A stretch of DNA of 38,103 nucleotides, from contig CATLTV010000028.1 of NCBI GenBank assembly GCA_950059285.1, forward strand, positions 1 through 38,103, in the 5' to 3' direction. The translations under genes and the position numbers were made by a program. Shown here one piece after another: positions 1 to 7,206 of this stretch (the stretch's first letter is position 1; each line of letters begins with the position of its first letter). This DNA is from an uncultured Pseudomonadota bacterium. Its GTDB lineage: Bacteria > Myxococcota_A > Bradymonadia > Bradymonadales > Bradymonadaceae. The notes under the pieces are model-generated. The model searched no databases. It was not told the origin of the DNA and saw nothing but the letters and a program-made list of their open reading frames with translations.

Positions 1-22
1 CTACACGACGCTCTTCCGATCT
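1..22. other. Residual Illumina adapter sequence
   Basis: The first 22 bases match the 3' end of the Illumina TruSeq read-1 adapter (it ends CGCTCTTCCGATCT). It is an untrimmed sequencing artefact attached to genomic DNA that begins near base 23. It shows that position 1 is the end of an assembled contig. Confidence 0.97.
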
Positions 23-64
23 AATGGCCGCCCCGCGCCGCGTTCTTTTGCGATGACGTTCACA
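23..64 (-). terminator. Truncated arm of a probable long palindromic terminator after polX
   Basis: Read on the minus strand after the polX stop codon, this stretch goes from an A-rich part (CGCAAAAGAACG) into a G/C block containing GGGGCGGCC and then stops at the adapter. The complete palindromes in this window have the same layout: A-rich outer arm, then a G-rich inner arm, starting a few bases after a stop codon. The 30299-30364 palindrome also contains GGGGCGGCC. The second arm is absent here, so calling it half of a hairpin is inference. Confidence 0.35.
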
Positions 65-1798
65 TCAGTGATGGACAGAAGGACGTACAGCTTTGAGGAG
101 GTCCTTGGCCGAGAGGCAGTTCAGGACATCAGCCTTTTCCAGTCCAGCGCGACGAGCCTGGCCAAGGGCAAAGGGCATCACAGAGAGGCCATGCGTGGAG
201 TGTGCGTCGCTTCCCAGGGTGATTTTCACGCCCGCAGCACGTGCGATCGCGGCATGTTCAGCGTTAAAGTCGAGGCGTCCTGTGGAGCCATTGATTTCAA
301 CGGCGACCTGATTTTTGGCGCAGGCAATAAAAACGCGCTCCATATCGTATTCATAGCCGCCTCGCCCACCAAGAATGCGGCCCGTGGGGTGACCGAGTGT
401 GGAGACAAGACCTGATTCGACGGCCTTGAGGATACGTTCGGTCATGGCTTCCTTGCTCATTTTCTGGCTGATATGCACACTTCCCACGACCCAATCACAG
501 GCACGCAAGAGGTCTTCATCCATATCGAGGGAGCCATCCTTGAGGATGTCGACCTCAAGACCTGACAGGATAGTGAAGTCCTCGATTTGCTCATTTGCCT
601 CCTTGATGGCCTCGATGTGAGCGGCCAGTCTTCTGGGGTTGAGGCCATTTGCTACGGTGAGAACCTGTGAGTGATCGGTGATGGCGATGTATTTGTAGCC
701 AAGTTCCTTGGCGCGTTGAGCCATCTCAAGGATGGAGTTTTCACCATCGCTCTCGGTGGTGTGCATATGGAGATCGCCAAGGATATCCTGTTGTTCAAGA
801 AGAGTGGGGAGGTTTGACTCTTGTGCGAGGTTGATCTCGTCGTGGCCCTTGCGAAGCTCTGGTGGAATGAAGGGGAGGTTGAGGGCTTCGTAGAGGTCTT
901 CTTCAGTGAGAGACGCGATGGGGGTAGATGGGTCGGAGACTTTAAAGACACCATATTCGCTGATTTTGAGGCCCTTCTTTTTGGCGAGCGTGCGTAGTTT
1001 GACGTGGTGTTCCTTGGAGCCCGTGAAGTAGTGAAGGGCGCTGCCAAAGAGTTGTGGGTCGATGACGCGCAGGTCGACCTGAATATCTTGTACGGTGCGC
1101 ACGCTGGTTTTCTTGTCGCCGTGGACGAGGATATCAGAGACACCTGGGAGTTTTGTGAACGCATCCATGATCGGTTTTGGGTCGGATGTGGAGGCGACGA
1201 GGAGGTCAATATCGCCGATGGTTTCTTTTTGTCGGCGAATGGAGCCCGCGATCTGGATTTGCTCGACATCATCGCGTTTGGCGAGCGCATCGCGGAAGGA
1301 TTGAGCAAGTTGGAGTGCGGCGGGGAGAGGGGTACGGCCTGAGTTGAGGGAGATGCGTTCGACCTCGGCGAGGATGGTTTCTTCGATCTTTTTCCCAAAG
1401 CCTTTAAGTTCCTGGATTTTGTGGTCCTCTGCGGCTTTCTTGAGGGTTTCGAGGTTTGAGATGTTCAGATCATCGTAGAGGGTTTTGAGGCGTTTGGGGC
1501 CGAGTCCTTGAATTTTAAAGAGGTCAAGCAGTCCAGGGTCGAGCTCATCGAGGAGTTCTGTGCGCGTTTTACAGGTGCCTGTTTTGGAGATTTCCACGAG
1601 GTCTTCAGCGATGGATTTGCCCACGCCTTCAATCGATGTGAGGGAGTCATCCTTGATAAATTTCTCAATGGGTTCAAGAAGACCTCTCAAAGCGTTTGAC
1701 GCTGTGTCGTACGCGCGTATTTTGTATTTGTTCGCGCCCTTGATCTTAAGAAGCGAAGAGATTTCGTTCAATATGGATGAGTAATATGCGTTGTCCAT
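65..1798 (-). CDS. polX: DNA polymerase X family protein with C-terminal PHP domain
   Basis: Bacterial family X DNA polymerase, a gap-filling repair enzyme of the base-excision type. The 577 residues match the usual size of bacterial PolX (about 570-580). The N-terminus (MDNAYYSSILNEISSLLKIKG) is the typical helical start. Helix-hairpin-helix segments follow at about 50-150 (IEGVGKSIAEDL, IQGLGPKRLKTL, LKGFGKKIEETI). The polymerase palm carries GSIRR from residue 185 and the metal-binding GDIDLLV just after it. The PHP phosphoesterase domain begins with DLHMHTTESDG (H344, H346) and includes GSDAHS near the end; in characterised family members it gives 3'-5' exonuclease activity. A longer frame starts at a TTG at 1885, but the ATG at 1798 fits the family N-terminus. 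The gene is divergent from speD. It looks intact. Confidence 0.95.
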   Translation of the reverse strand: MDNAYYSSILNEISSLLKIKGANKYKIRAYDTASNALRGLLEPIEKFIKDDSLTSIEGVGKSIAEDLVEISKTGTCKTRTELLDELDPGLLDLFKIQGLGPKRLKTLYDDLNISNLETLKKAAEDHKIQELKGFGKKIEETILAEVERISLNSGRTPLPAALQLAQSFRDALAKRDDVEQIQIAGSIRRQKETIGDIDLLVASTSDPKPIMDAFTKLPGVSDILVHGDKKTSVRTVQDIQVDLRVIDPQLFGSALHYFTGSKEHHVKLRTLAKKKGLKISEYGVFKVSDPSTPIASLTEEDLYEALNLPFIPPELRKGHDEINLAQESNLPTLLEQQDILGDLHMHTTESDGENSILEMAQRAKELGYKYIAITDHSQVLTVANGLNPRRLAAHIEAIKEANEQIEDFTILSGLEVDILKDGSLDMDEDLLRACDWVVGSVHISQKMSKEAMTERILKAVESGLVSTLGHPTGRILGGRGGYEYDMERVFIACAKNQVAVEINGSTGRLDFNAEHAAIARAAGVKITLGSDAHSTHGLSVMPFALGQARRAGLEKADVLNCLSAKDLLKAVRPSVHH

Positions 1799-1856
1799 GT
1801 GGTGTTCGCCTGAAGCAAGAAGAGTGGTTAAAAGGCTGCTCTCTATAGGGTGTTGA

Positions 1857-1885
1857 GTTATAGTCGCAGGTGTATGGAGGAGCAA
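1857..1885 (-). promoter_or_regulatory. Possible sigma70-type promoter for polX
   Basis: On the minus strand, TTGCTC (1880-1885) and TATAAC (1857-1862) are separated by 17 bases, about 60 bases before the polX ATG. The -10 matches consensus at five of six positions; the -35 is weak. The rest of the 1799-2101 gap between polX and speD shows only a 12-base palindrome at 1961-1972 followed by an A run. I found no convincing speD promoter by eye. Confidence 0.3.
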
Positions 1886-2101
1886 GGCTTGAAGTTATTG
1901 TCATAATGATCTATTTATGGCTTGCTTTTCCCGCAGCTTAAAAGTAATAGACAGCGGCTCTCGGCGCGCCGAAAAAATGTGAAGTCGGCGCTTTTATTTA
2001 CCATACATACTCGGGTGGCATGTGAGAGAAGGGTCTGATTGAAGTGAAGGCTTGGTCAGGTACTGTGTCAGAGTGTGATGATAAGAGAAAGGAGTGTGCC
2101 A

Positions 2102-2503
2102 ATGGATGCTCTGGGTAGACATATCATATTGGAGTATTACGGTTGTCCCATGGAGCTTCTGAATGGACATGAGTTCATTGAGGAAGTGATGGTGGGTGCA
2201 GCGCGGGCGATGAGAGCGACACTTGTGAGTGTTCACTTCCATCAGTTCAACCCACATGGAGTCAGTGGCGCGGTGGTGATCAGCGAGTCTCACCTGACGA
2301 TTCACACCTGGCCCGAGTTTGGCTATGCCGCGATTGACGTTTTTACTTGTGGAGACGTGATCGATCCATGGGAGGCACACCGCTATTTGAAAGAGCGTTT
2401 CAAGCCCACCAAGGAGAGCATCATGGAGTTCAAGCGAGGATGTTTGGACGTACCTCCTGGGTCGTTGCCAACAAGTTATTCGATCAAGCCTGAAGGCGCC
2501 TGA
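2102..2503 (+). CDS. speD: S-adenosylmethionine decarboxylase proenzyme (prokaryotic class 1b type)
   Basis: Pyruvoyl enzyme that decarboxylates S-adenosylmethionine to provide the aminopropyl donor for spermidine synthesis. The 133 residues fit the short bacterial/archaeal class typified by Thermotoga maritima. The self-cleavage motif SESHLTIHTWPE is intact: cleavage before Ser63 would leave the pyruvoyl group, and His68 and Cys83 fall at the numbers known from the T. maritima enzyme. I chose the ATG at 2102 because AAAGGAG lies 7 bases upstream and MDALGRHIILEYYGC is the family N-terminus; an upstream in-frame ATG at 2075 lacks this. speE follows 95 bases downstream, so the two make a dedicated spermidine module. 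Confidence 0.96.
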   Translation: MDALGRHIILEYYGCPMELLNGHEFIEEVMVGAARAMRATLVSVHFHQFNPHGVSGAVVISESHLTIHTWPEFGYAAIDVFTCGDVIDPWEAHRYLKERFKPTKESIMEFKRGCLDVPPGSLPTSYSIKPEGA

Positions 2504-2537
2504 ATTGGCGTGAATGTTGTAAAAAATTAAGACTTTA

Positions 2538-2575
2538 AGATCGGTTCATGGTGATGTGTCATCATGAACCGATCT
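2538..2575 (+). other. Hairpin between speD and speE
   Basis: A perfect 13-bp inverted repeat (2538-2550 with 2563-2575, 12-base loop) sits between the speD stop and the speE ribosome binding site. The sequence after it is only modestly T-rich (GTTTATT). It may be a partial terminator or attenuator that sets the speD:speE ratio, or an mRNA-stabilising hairpin. Confidence 0.55.
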
Positions 2576-2598
2576 GTTTATTGCCTGGGAGATAGAGC

Positions 2599-3465
2599 AT
2601 GGCAAAGATTACATTTCGAGATCCAATTACAAAATCACTGATCATGGAGCACGAGATTCAGAAGTGGCACTTTAGCCAGGAGACTGAGTTTCAGCAGGTT
2701 GATGTCTTTGAGTCAGTGGAGTTTGGTATGACTCTGGCGCTTGGTGGCGTGGTGAACGTGACCGAGCGTGACGAGGTTGGATATCATGAGATGTTGGCAC
2801 ATGTGCCGCTGTTGTCTCACCCCGATCCAAAGAGGGTGTTGATCATTGGTGGTGGTGATGGTGGTACATTGCGCGAAGTCGTCAAGCATAGCTGTGTGGA
2901 AGAAGCAGTGATGGTTGAGATCGACGAGGTCGTGGTGAACGTGTGTAAAGAGTACTTGCCCGAGTGTGCGAGCGCGTTTGATCATGAGAAGGCAAACCTG
3001 ATCATTGGTGATGGCCTGAAGTATGTGGAAGAGGCAGAGTCCGAGAGCTTTGATATCATTCTCGTAGACTCCACTGATCCCGTGGATGCTGCGGTGGAGC
3101 TGTTCACTGAGAGCTTCTACAAAGAGTGTCACAGGGTCCTCAAGCCAGGTGGTGTGTTGGTGCCACAGTCTGATGCAGTGTTCCATTATGGAAAGAGGGT
3201 GCATGACATTGTGAAGAAGCTTCGTAACATCTATGACTCGGTGGATTGTTATCTTTCTTTTGTCACAGGTTATCCATCAGGTGTGTGGACGTTCTCTTAC
3301 GCTTCCAAGGGAGGCCACCCCACCGAGCAGATTGATGAGGCAAGGTTCAAGGAGATTGAGCCCACGTTGAAATATTACTCCACTGATTTGCACCGAGCGG
3401 CATTTGTGTTGCCCAAGAGTTACCAGCGCTGCATCGAAGAGGGTGTAGAAGTGGGTAAAGGGTGA
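2599..3465 (+). CDS. speE: Spermidine synthase (polyamine aminopropyltransferase)
   Basis: Transfers the aminopropyl group from decarboxylated S-adenosylmethionine, the SpeD product, to putrescine. The 288 residues match the family. Visible features are an N-terminal beta region with the substrate-channel segment (QQVDVFESVEFGMTLALGG), the Rossmann nucleotide motif GGGDGG at residues 84-89, an acidic strand end (VEIDEVVV), and the catalytic loop VDSTDP with Asp157 and Asp160. The ATG has GGGAG 8 bases upstream. The gene is co-directional with speD, and a hairpin terminator follows the stop. No ornithine or arginine decarboxylase is in the window, so the source of putrescine is not visible here. 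Confidence 0.96.
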   Translation: MAKITFRDPITKSLIMEHEIQKWHFSQETEFQQVDVFESVEFGMTLALGGVVNVTERDEVGYHEMLAHVPLLSHPDPKRVLIIGGGDGGTLREVVKHSCVEEAVMVEIDEVVVNVCKEYLPECASAFDHEKANLIIGDGLKYVEEAESESFDIILVDSTDPVDAAVELFTESFYKECHRVLKPGGVLVPQSDAVFHYGKRVHDIVKKLRNIYDSVDCYLSFVTGYPSGVWTFSYASKGGHPTEQIDEARFKEIEPTLKYYSTDLHRAAFVLPKSYQRCIEEGVEVGKG

Positions 3466-3512
3466 CGATAGGTTAGCGAGACACGTTTGAAGCAAGCGTG
3501 CTTGACGCCCAT

Positions 3513-3541
3513 ACAGGGGCAGGAATTATTCCTGCCCCTGT
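3513..3541 (+). terminator. Hairpin terminator after speE
   Basis: A perfect 13-bp stem (3513-3525 with 3529-3541) with a 3-base loop, 47 bases after the speE stop. The left arm is purine-rich (ACAGGGGCAGGAA), like the longer palindromes further on. Only a weak T-rich stretch follows. Confidence 0.7.
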
Positions 3542-3642
3542 TCATTTGTGGGGCGCAGGAATTTTGCTTATATTGCGTGGGTTTGTATGGATGTACGTGA
3601 AGACCTCTCTTGCTTGGCGATAAGAATGATGTGGTATGGATC

Positions 3643-3670
3643 TTGAGATCATACAAAGAGTCGCTATATT
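3643..3670 (+). promoter_or_regulatory. Sigma70-type promoter of the envelope-machine operon
   Basis: TTGAGA (3643-3648), a 16-base spacer, and TATATT (3665-3670). Each hexamer differs from consensus at one position. It lies between the speE terminator and the first gene of the cluster and predicts a 5' leader of roughly 85 bases before the GTG at 3761. It is the best promoter match I found by eye in the window. Confidence 0.6.
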
Positions 3671-3760
3671 AGGGGAGTTATGGTATAGGATAACACAGTG
3701 CAACTGGAGCCGAGTTCTAAGGATTCTCGGCAGAACTGTATGATACGAAGGAATATAACG

Positions 3761-4699
3761 GTGAAGATACAAGCAACAAAACAGATTGGTTTGGCTTTTG
3801 CGTGTGCGATGCTCATGACCCCCGCAAGCATTTTTGCTCAGGAGGCCGATGAGATTGGTTCTACGACAAATCCTGCGACTGAGGCTGCTGGGGAAGTTCC
3901 TTCCACAGCGGGAGAGGCCGCCGAGGGAGGCGAAGAGGTCACCACTGGAGGGGAGGTTGTGAACACAACACCAGGTTCACAGGCTCCTACAGGCGGCAGT
4001 GACAGTGAGGAGACAGACCCTGCGCTGGACACCACCGTGCCACCAGCTGCCGAGCCCAAGATTGGTCCAGGTGGCCGTGAGCTTCGCACAGATTATCCAG
4101 GCACAGAAGAGGCTCTGCGAGAGCGCATGGAGACAGACCGTATCAAGGGTGTCGCCAGTGGCGAGGTATCAAGCAAGGAAGTCTACGACCTGAGAGTCAA
4201 GGAGCTTGAGACACGTATTGATGATCTCAAGGATCAGGTGTTTCGCTCCAAGAGCCGCATCGTGTTGTTGAAGGAGACCTTGCTTGGCAACAAGTTGTCT
4301 GGCTCCAAGGCGATCATTGTGCAGAAGAGTGATCTTGGAAAGTCTTTCAAGCTCAAGCGTCTGACCATGATCTTGAATGGTTCCACCATTCGCAACGAGA
4401 TGGATCGTGATGGTAGCCTTGCAGACAAGGAGATGATCGAGATCTTGAATGGTTCTCTGAGCCCTGGCACGCATAACCTTGAGATTATTCTTGAGTATCA
4501 GGGTAGCGCAGCGGTGTTCAATTATTTTGAAGGATACACCACTCAGCTCAAGAAGGCGTGTAGGTTTACAGTAGAAGAGGGCATGGTCACCATTCTGGAT
4601 GTGGTTTCATTCAAGGATGGCAACGTGACAAAGAGGGCAGATCAGGCCGCAGCGCTGAAGTGTGAAGAGAGCAAAACTCCGATTGTTGAGGAGAAGTGA
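3761..4699 (+). CDS. Exported coiled-coil protein, first gene of Agl/Glt-like cluster
   Basis: Function unknown. The protein has a signal peptide (hydrophobic LAFACAMLMTPASIFA, cut before QEA). A disordered, acidic and Thr/Pro/Gly-rich stretch of about 90 residues follows, then a coiled coil (VYDLRVKELETRIDDLKDQVFRSK) and a C-terminal domain of about 130 residues that looks beta-rich (VSGSKAII-like strand, LKRLTMILNG, GTHNLEIILEY). Similar proteins next to large TPR genes in Myxococcota are, to my recollection, sometimes mislabelled dihydrolipoamide acyltransferase; I see no lipoyl or acyltransferase motif. The GTG at 3761 has AAGGA 8 bases upstream. An ATG at 3740 and a GTG at 3698 are in frame but lack a good site. 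A strong promoter lies 90 bases upstream. Probably a periplasmic part of the adjacent machine. Confidence 0.8.
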   Translation: MKIQATKQIGLAFACAMLMTPASIFAQEADEIGSTTNPATEAAGEVPSTAGEAAEGGEEVTTGGEVVNTTPGSQAPTGGSDSEETDPALDTTVPPAAEPKIGPGGRELRTDYPGTEEALRERMETDRIKGVASGEVSSKEVYDLRVKELETRIDDLKDQVFRSKSRIVLLKETLLGNKLSGSKAIIVQKSDLGKSFKLKRLTMILNGSTIRNEMDRDGSLADKEMIEILNGSLSPGTHNLEIILEYQGSAAVFNYFEGYTTQLKKACRFTVEEGMVTILDVVSFKDGNVTKRADQAAALKCEESKTPIVEEK

Positions 4700-4781
4700 T
4701 CTTGCTCGGGCTACGAAGCAGAGATAGAGCGAATTTATATATTTATTTGGGTGCGTCTTGTCAGAGGAAGAGAGCAACGTC

Positions 4782-7136
4782 ATGCGATTAATGGGTATGG
4801 GCTGTAGTATAAATAAGAGGGTGTCGGGAGCAATTGGAACCATGGTTTTTACAGCCATGGTATTTGGCTTTTCTGTGACACCTCGTGGCGTTGAGGTTGT
4901 TCCTCAGGCTTATGCACAGCAGGATGCATCGGCGGCACTGGACGCGATATCATCAGATCTCTCTCGTCTGGAGTCAGGTTCTCTTGACGCCGAGCTTGTA
5001 CGCACCAAGTTCAGTGCCGAGGAGCGTTTGAGTGATGCTCGTGTGGCATACGAGCTTGGCCAGTACGACCGTTCAAGTTATCTCTTCCTTGATGTCATCT
5101 CCAGGACATCGGCGGATAGCTTTGCAGGGTATCGTCAGGCTCTCTATATGTTGGCGGATAGTCTGTATCAGAATCGCAACTACATTGGCGCGCGTAACTA
5201 CCTCAAGGAGCTCAAGGCGCTTGGGCCAGGTGAGTATTATCAGGAAGGTCTGGCCAAGTTGCTGGAGATCTCCTACGCGACAAATAACTACACAGGTGTG
5301 GAAGAGCTTTACTCCGCGCTTGGTTCAAGTCAGAAGCCAGGGATCGCCTATCTGCGAGGTAAGGCGTTATACGAGCAAAAGCGCTACGTCGATGCCCAGC
5401 AAGCGTTTCAACAGTCTGCAGCAGATGAGGAGTTTGCTTACAAGGGGACATACTACGCAGGCGTGTCGCTGGTGGAGCAAGGTAAGTTTGATGAGGCGAT
5501 CACAAAGTTCAAGAGCCTCGCAACCCGTGTTCCCGAGCGTATTGATGACGAGCATATCTACAACCTTGCCCACCTGGCTCTTGGCAGGATCGCTTATGAG
5601 CAAGAGCGTTACGCCGAGGCTCTAAACCACTACACCTCTGTGGACAGGCGCGATGATGATGCATTCATCTCCGCGATGTATGAGTCTGCATGGGCCAATA
5701 TCCAGCTTGAAAAGTATCAGCAGGCCGAGCAGATGCTCGATATTCTGATCTCCGCCGAGCCAAGTGTGGACACTTATACACAGGCGATGTTGCTCAAGGC
5801 AGATCTGGCGCAGCGCTCCGAGAACTATGACTCGGCGTTGCAGACCTATGAGATTTTGCTCTCTCAATACAACCCAGTGCGCGATCAGCTCTTTGCATTT
5901 GCCGGACAGCACCCTGAGCTCAAGACCTTCTTCAGGGGATTGGTTCAGGATGATTTGAGCATCAGAATTCCAGAAGGGCTGCCCAATGTGAGGACTGACT
6001 TTGAGGTCATGCCACCCTCCGAGTGGTTGGTCGAGGATGAGCAGCTTACGCGCACTCGAGAGTTGATTGAGGATGTGGGTATTACACGCGCAAACTTGCA
6101 ATCTGCCTATGAAGATCTTCGTCAAATTGAAGCGAGGTTGAATTCGGGTTCAAGGCTGAAGTCATTCCCCAAGCTGGCGTCCAGTATGGGTAAGTTGACC
6201 TCGATTGAGAGTCGTCTGATCGATGTTCAGGCGAATCTGGTGGCAAAACAAGCGGAGTATATTTCTCCTGGCCTGTCGGGTGCTGATGCAGAGAGTTGGA
6301 AGGAGATGAAAGCCGAACTCGCTGTACTGCGAGAGCGCTATATGGATATCCCCCGCGATGTCAATGAGCTCAAGGATCGTGAGAAGAAGGTGGATACCGA
6401 CTTCAAGCGTTTGCAGGAGCGTATTCTTGAGGTGAGCTATGCACTTGATGGTGTGCGTTCCGAGCTGACAGAGATTGAGATCTATATGCAGACGCAGGAT
6501 CTTATGCTCAGTCAGGAGGAAAAAGCACGCGTCGAAAAGTTGCGCGTGGAGCTTCAGGACGCCATGACTGCACTGGCCAAGGAGGAGCAATCCTTGCGTG
6601 CAGAGATCAAGGTGGCCCGTGAGAATGCAAGTGGTGGTGACACGCTGGCAGATGAAGAAAGAAAGCTGAGGTTCAAGTATCAGCAAAAGTTGGCGGCAGC
6701 GGCAGATTTTCTCTCCAGAAGAAAAGGCAGCGCCTCCAGCCCATCCAGTGTGGCGAGTCTTGAACGCGCGCAGGCCAAGGTTGGGCCAATCTCCAGTCGA
6801 GTGCAGGGCTTCTATAAAAAGATGGACACTGTGGTGGTTGACAGGAGCAGTGATGTGGTCAAGACCGTGGAGAATCTAAAGATTGCTCTTGGTCAGGAGC
6901 GTGCGGCGCTGGAAGAAACGGCCGCGACCAGCCGCGTTGTTGCAGGCGATCTGGCCTACAGGACTTTCCTGGATCGAGCCTACCAGTTTGATCAGATTGT
7001 ACTGCGAGCTGATGTCGGCAAGATCGATGTGTTGTTCACTCAAAAAGAAGGGACCACAGACAAGATCAACGATCTGTATCAGAAGCGTACGGATGAACTG
7101 AGAGAGCTGCAGGAGGCATTTGATGAGCTGCGGTAA
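4782..7136 (+). CDS. Exported TPR and coiled-coil protein (Glt-like periplasmic scaffold)
   Basis: About 784 residues. A long N-terminal signal peptide (GAIGTMVFTAMVFGFSV region, likely cut after AYA before QQD) leads to a TPR solenoid over about residues 40-400, with repeats such as YELGQYDRSSYLFLDVI, ALYEQKRYVDAQQAFQQSA and LEKYQQAEQMLDILISAEP. The second half is mostly long charged helices (LTRTRELIEDVGITRANLQSAYEDLRQIEARL and following), so a coiled-coil rod is likely. TPR proteins of this kind occur among the periplasmic components of the Myxococcus Glt gliding machinery (GltC, GltD, GltI). I cannot assign it to one of them. The start is uncertain: the ATG at 4782 is chosen over a TTG at 4758; ATGs at 4791 and 4797 also exist. 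The next gene begins near or within its 3' end. Confidence 0.85.
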   Translation: MRLMGMGCSINKRVSGAIGTMVFTAMVFGFSVTPRGVEVVPQAYAQQDASAALDAISSDLSRLESGSLDAELVRTKFSAEERLSDARVAYELGQYDRSSYLFLDVISRTSADSFAGYRQALYMLADSLYQNRNYIGARNYLKELKALGPGEYYQEGLAKLLEISYATNNYTGVEELYSALGSSQKPGIAYLRGKALYEQKRYVDAQQAFQQSAADEEFAYKGTYYAGVSLVEQGKFDEAITKFKSLATRVPERIDDEHIYNLAHLALGRIAYEQERYAEALNHYTSVDRRDDDAFISAMYESAWANIQLEKYQQAEQMLDILISAEPSVDTYTQAMLLKADLAQRSENYDSALQTYEILLSQYNPVRDQLFAFAGQHPELKTFFRGLVQDDLSIRIPEGLPNVRTDFEVMPPSEWLVEDEQLTRTRELIEDVGITRANLQSAYEDLRQIEARLNSGSRLKSFPKLASSMGKLTSIESRLIDVQANLVAKQAEYISPGLSGADAESWKEMKAELAVLRERYMDIPRDVNELKDREKKVDTDFKRLQERILEVSYALDGVRSELTEIEIYMQTQDLMLSQEEKARVEKLRVELQDAMTALAKEEQSLRAEIKVARENASGGDTLADEERKLRFKYQQKLAAAADFLSRRKGSASSPSSVASLERAQAKVGPISSRVQGFYKKMDTVVVDRSSDVVKTVENLKIALGQERAALEETAATSRVVAGDLAYRTFLDRAYQFDQIVLRADVGKIDVLFTQKEGTTDKINDLYQKRTDELRELQEAFDELR

Positions 7137-7206
7137 TCAGGGTGAGAATGGTCTTGGGGCAAAGAAATCTAAATTGAGTAAAGTGATGAGAGAGCAAGTG
7201 GGCGAT

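Noticed and set aside
53-415. Open frame at the contig start, plus strand
   Set aside because: Overlaps the 3' end of polX on the other strand and lies next to adapter sequence.
652-1398. Long open frame of 248 codons inside polX, same strand, other frame
   Set aside because: It lies fully inside a well-supported gene and its translation is Ser/Pro/Arg-rich low-complexity sequence with no family features.
1961-1972. 12-base GC palindrome before an A run in the polX-speD gap, as a terminator
   Set aside because: It is short, has no loop and no T run in either reading direction relative to the divergent genes.
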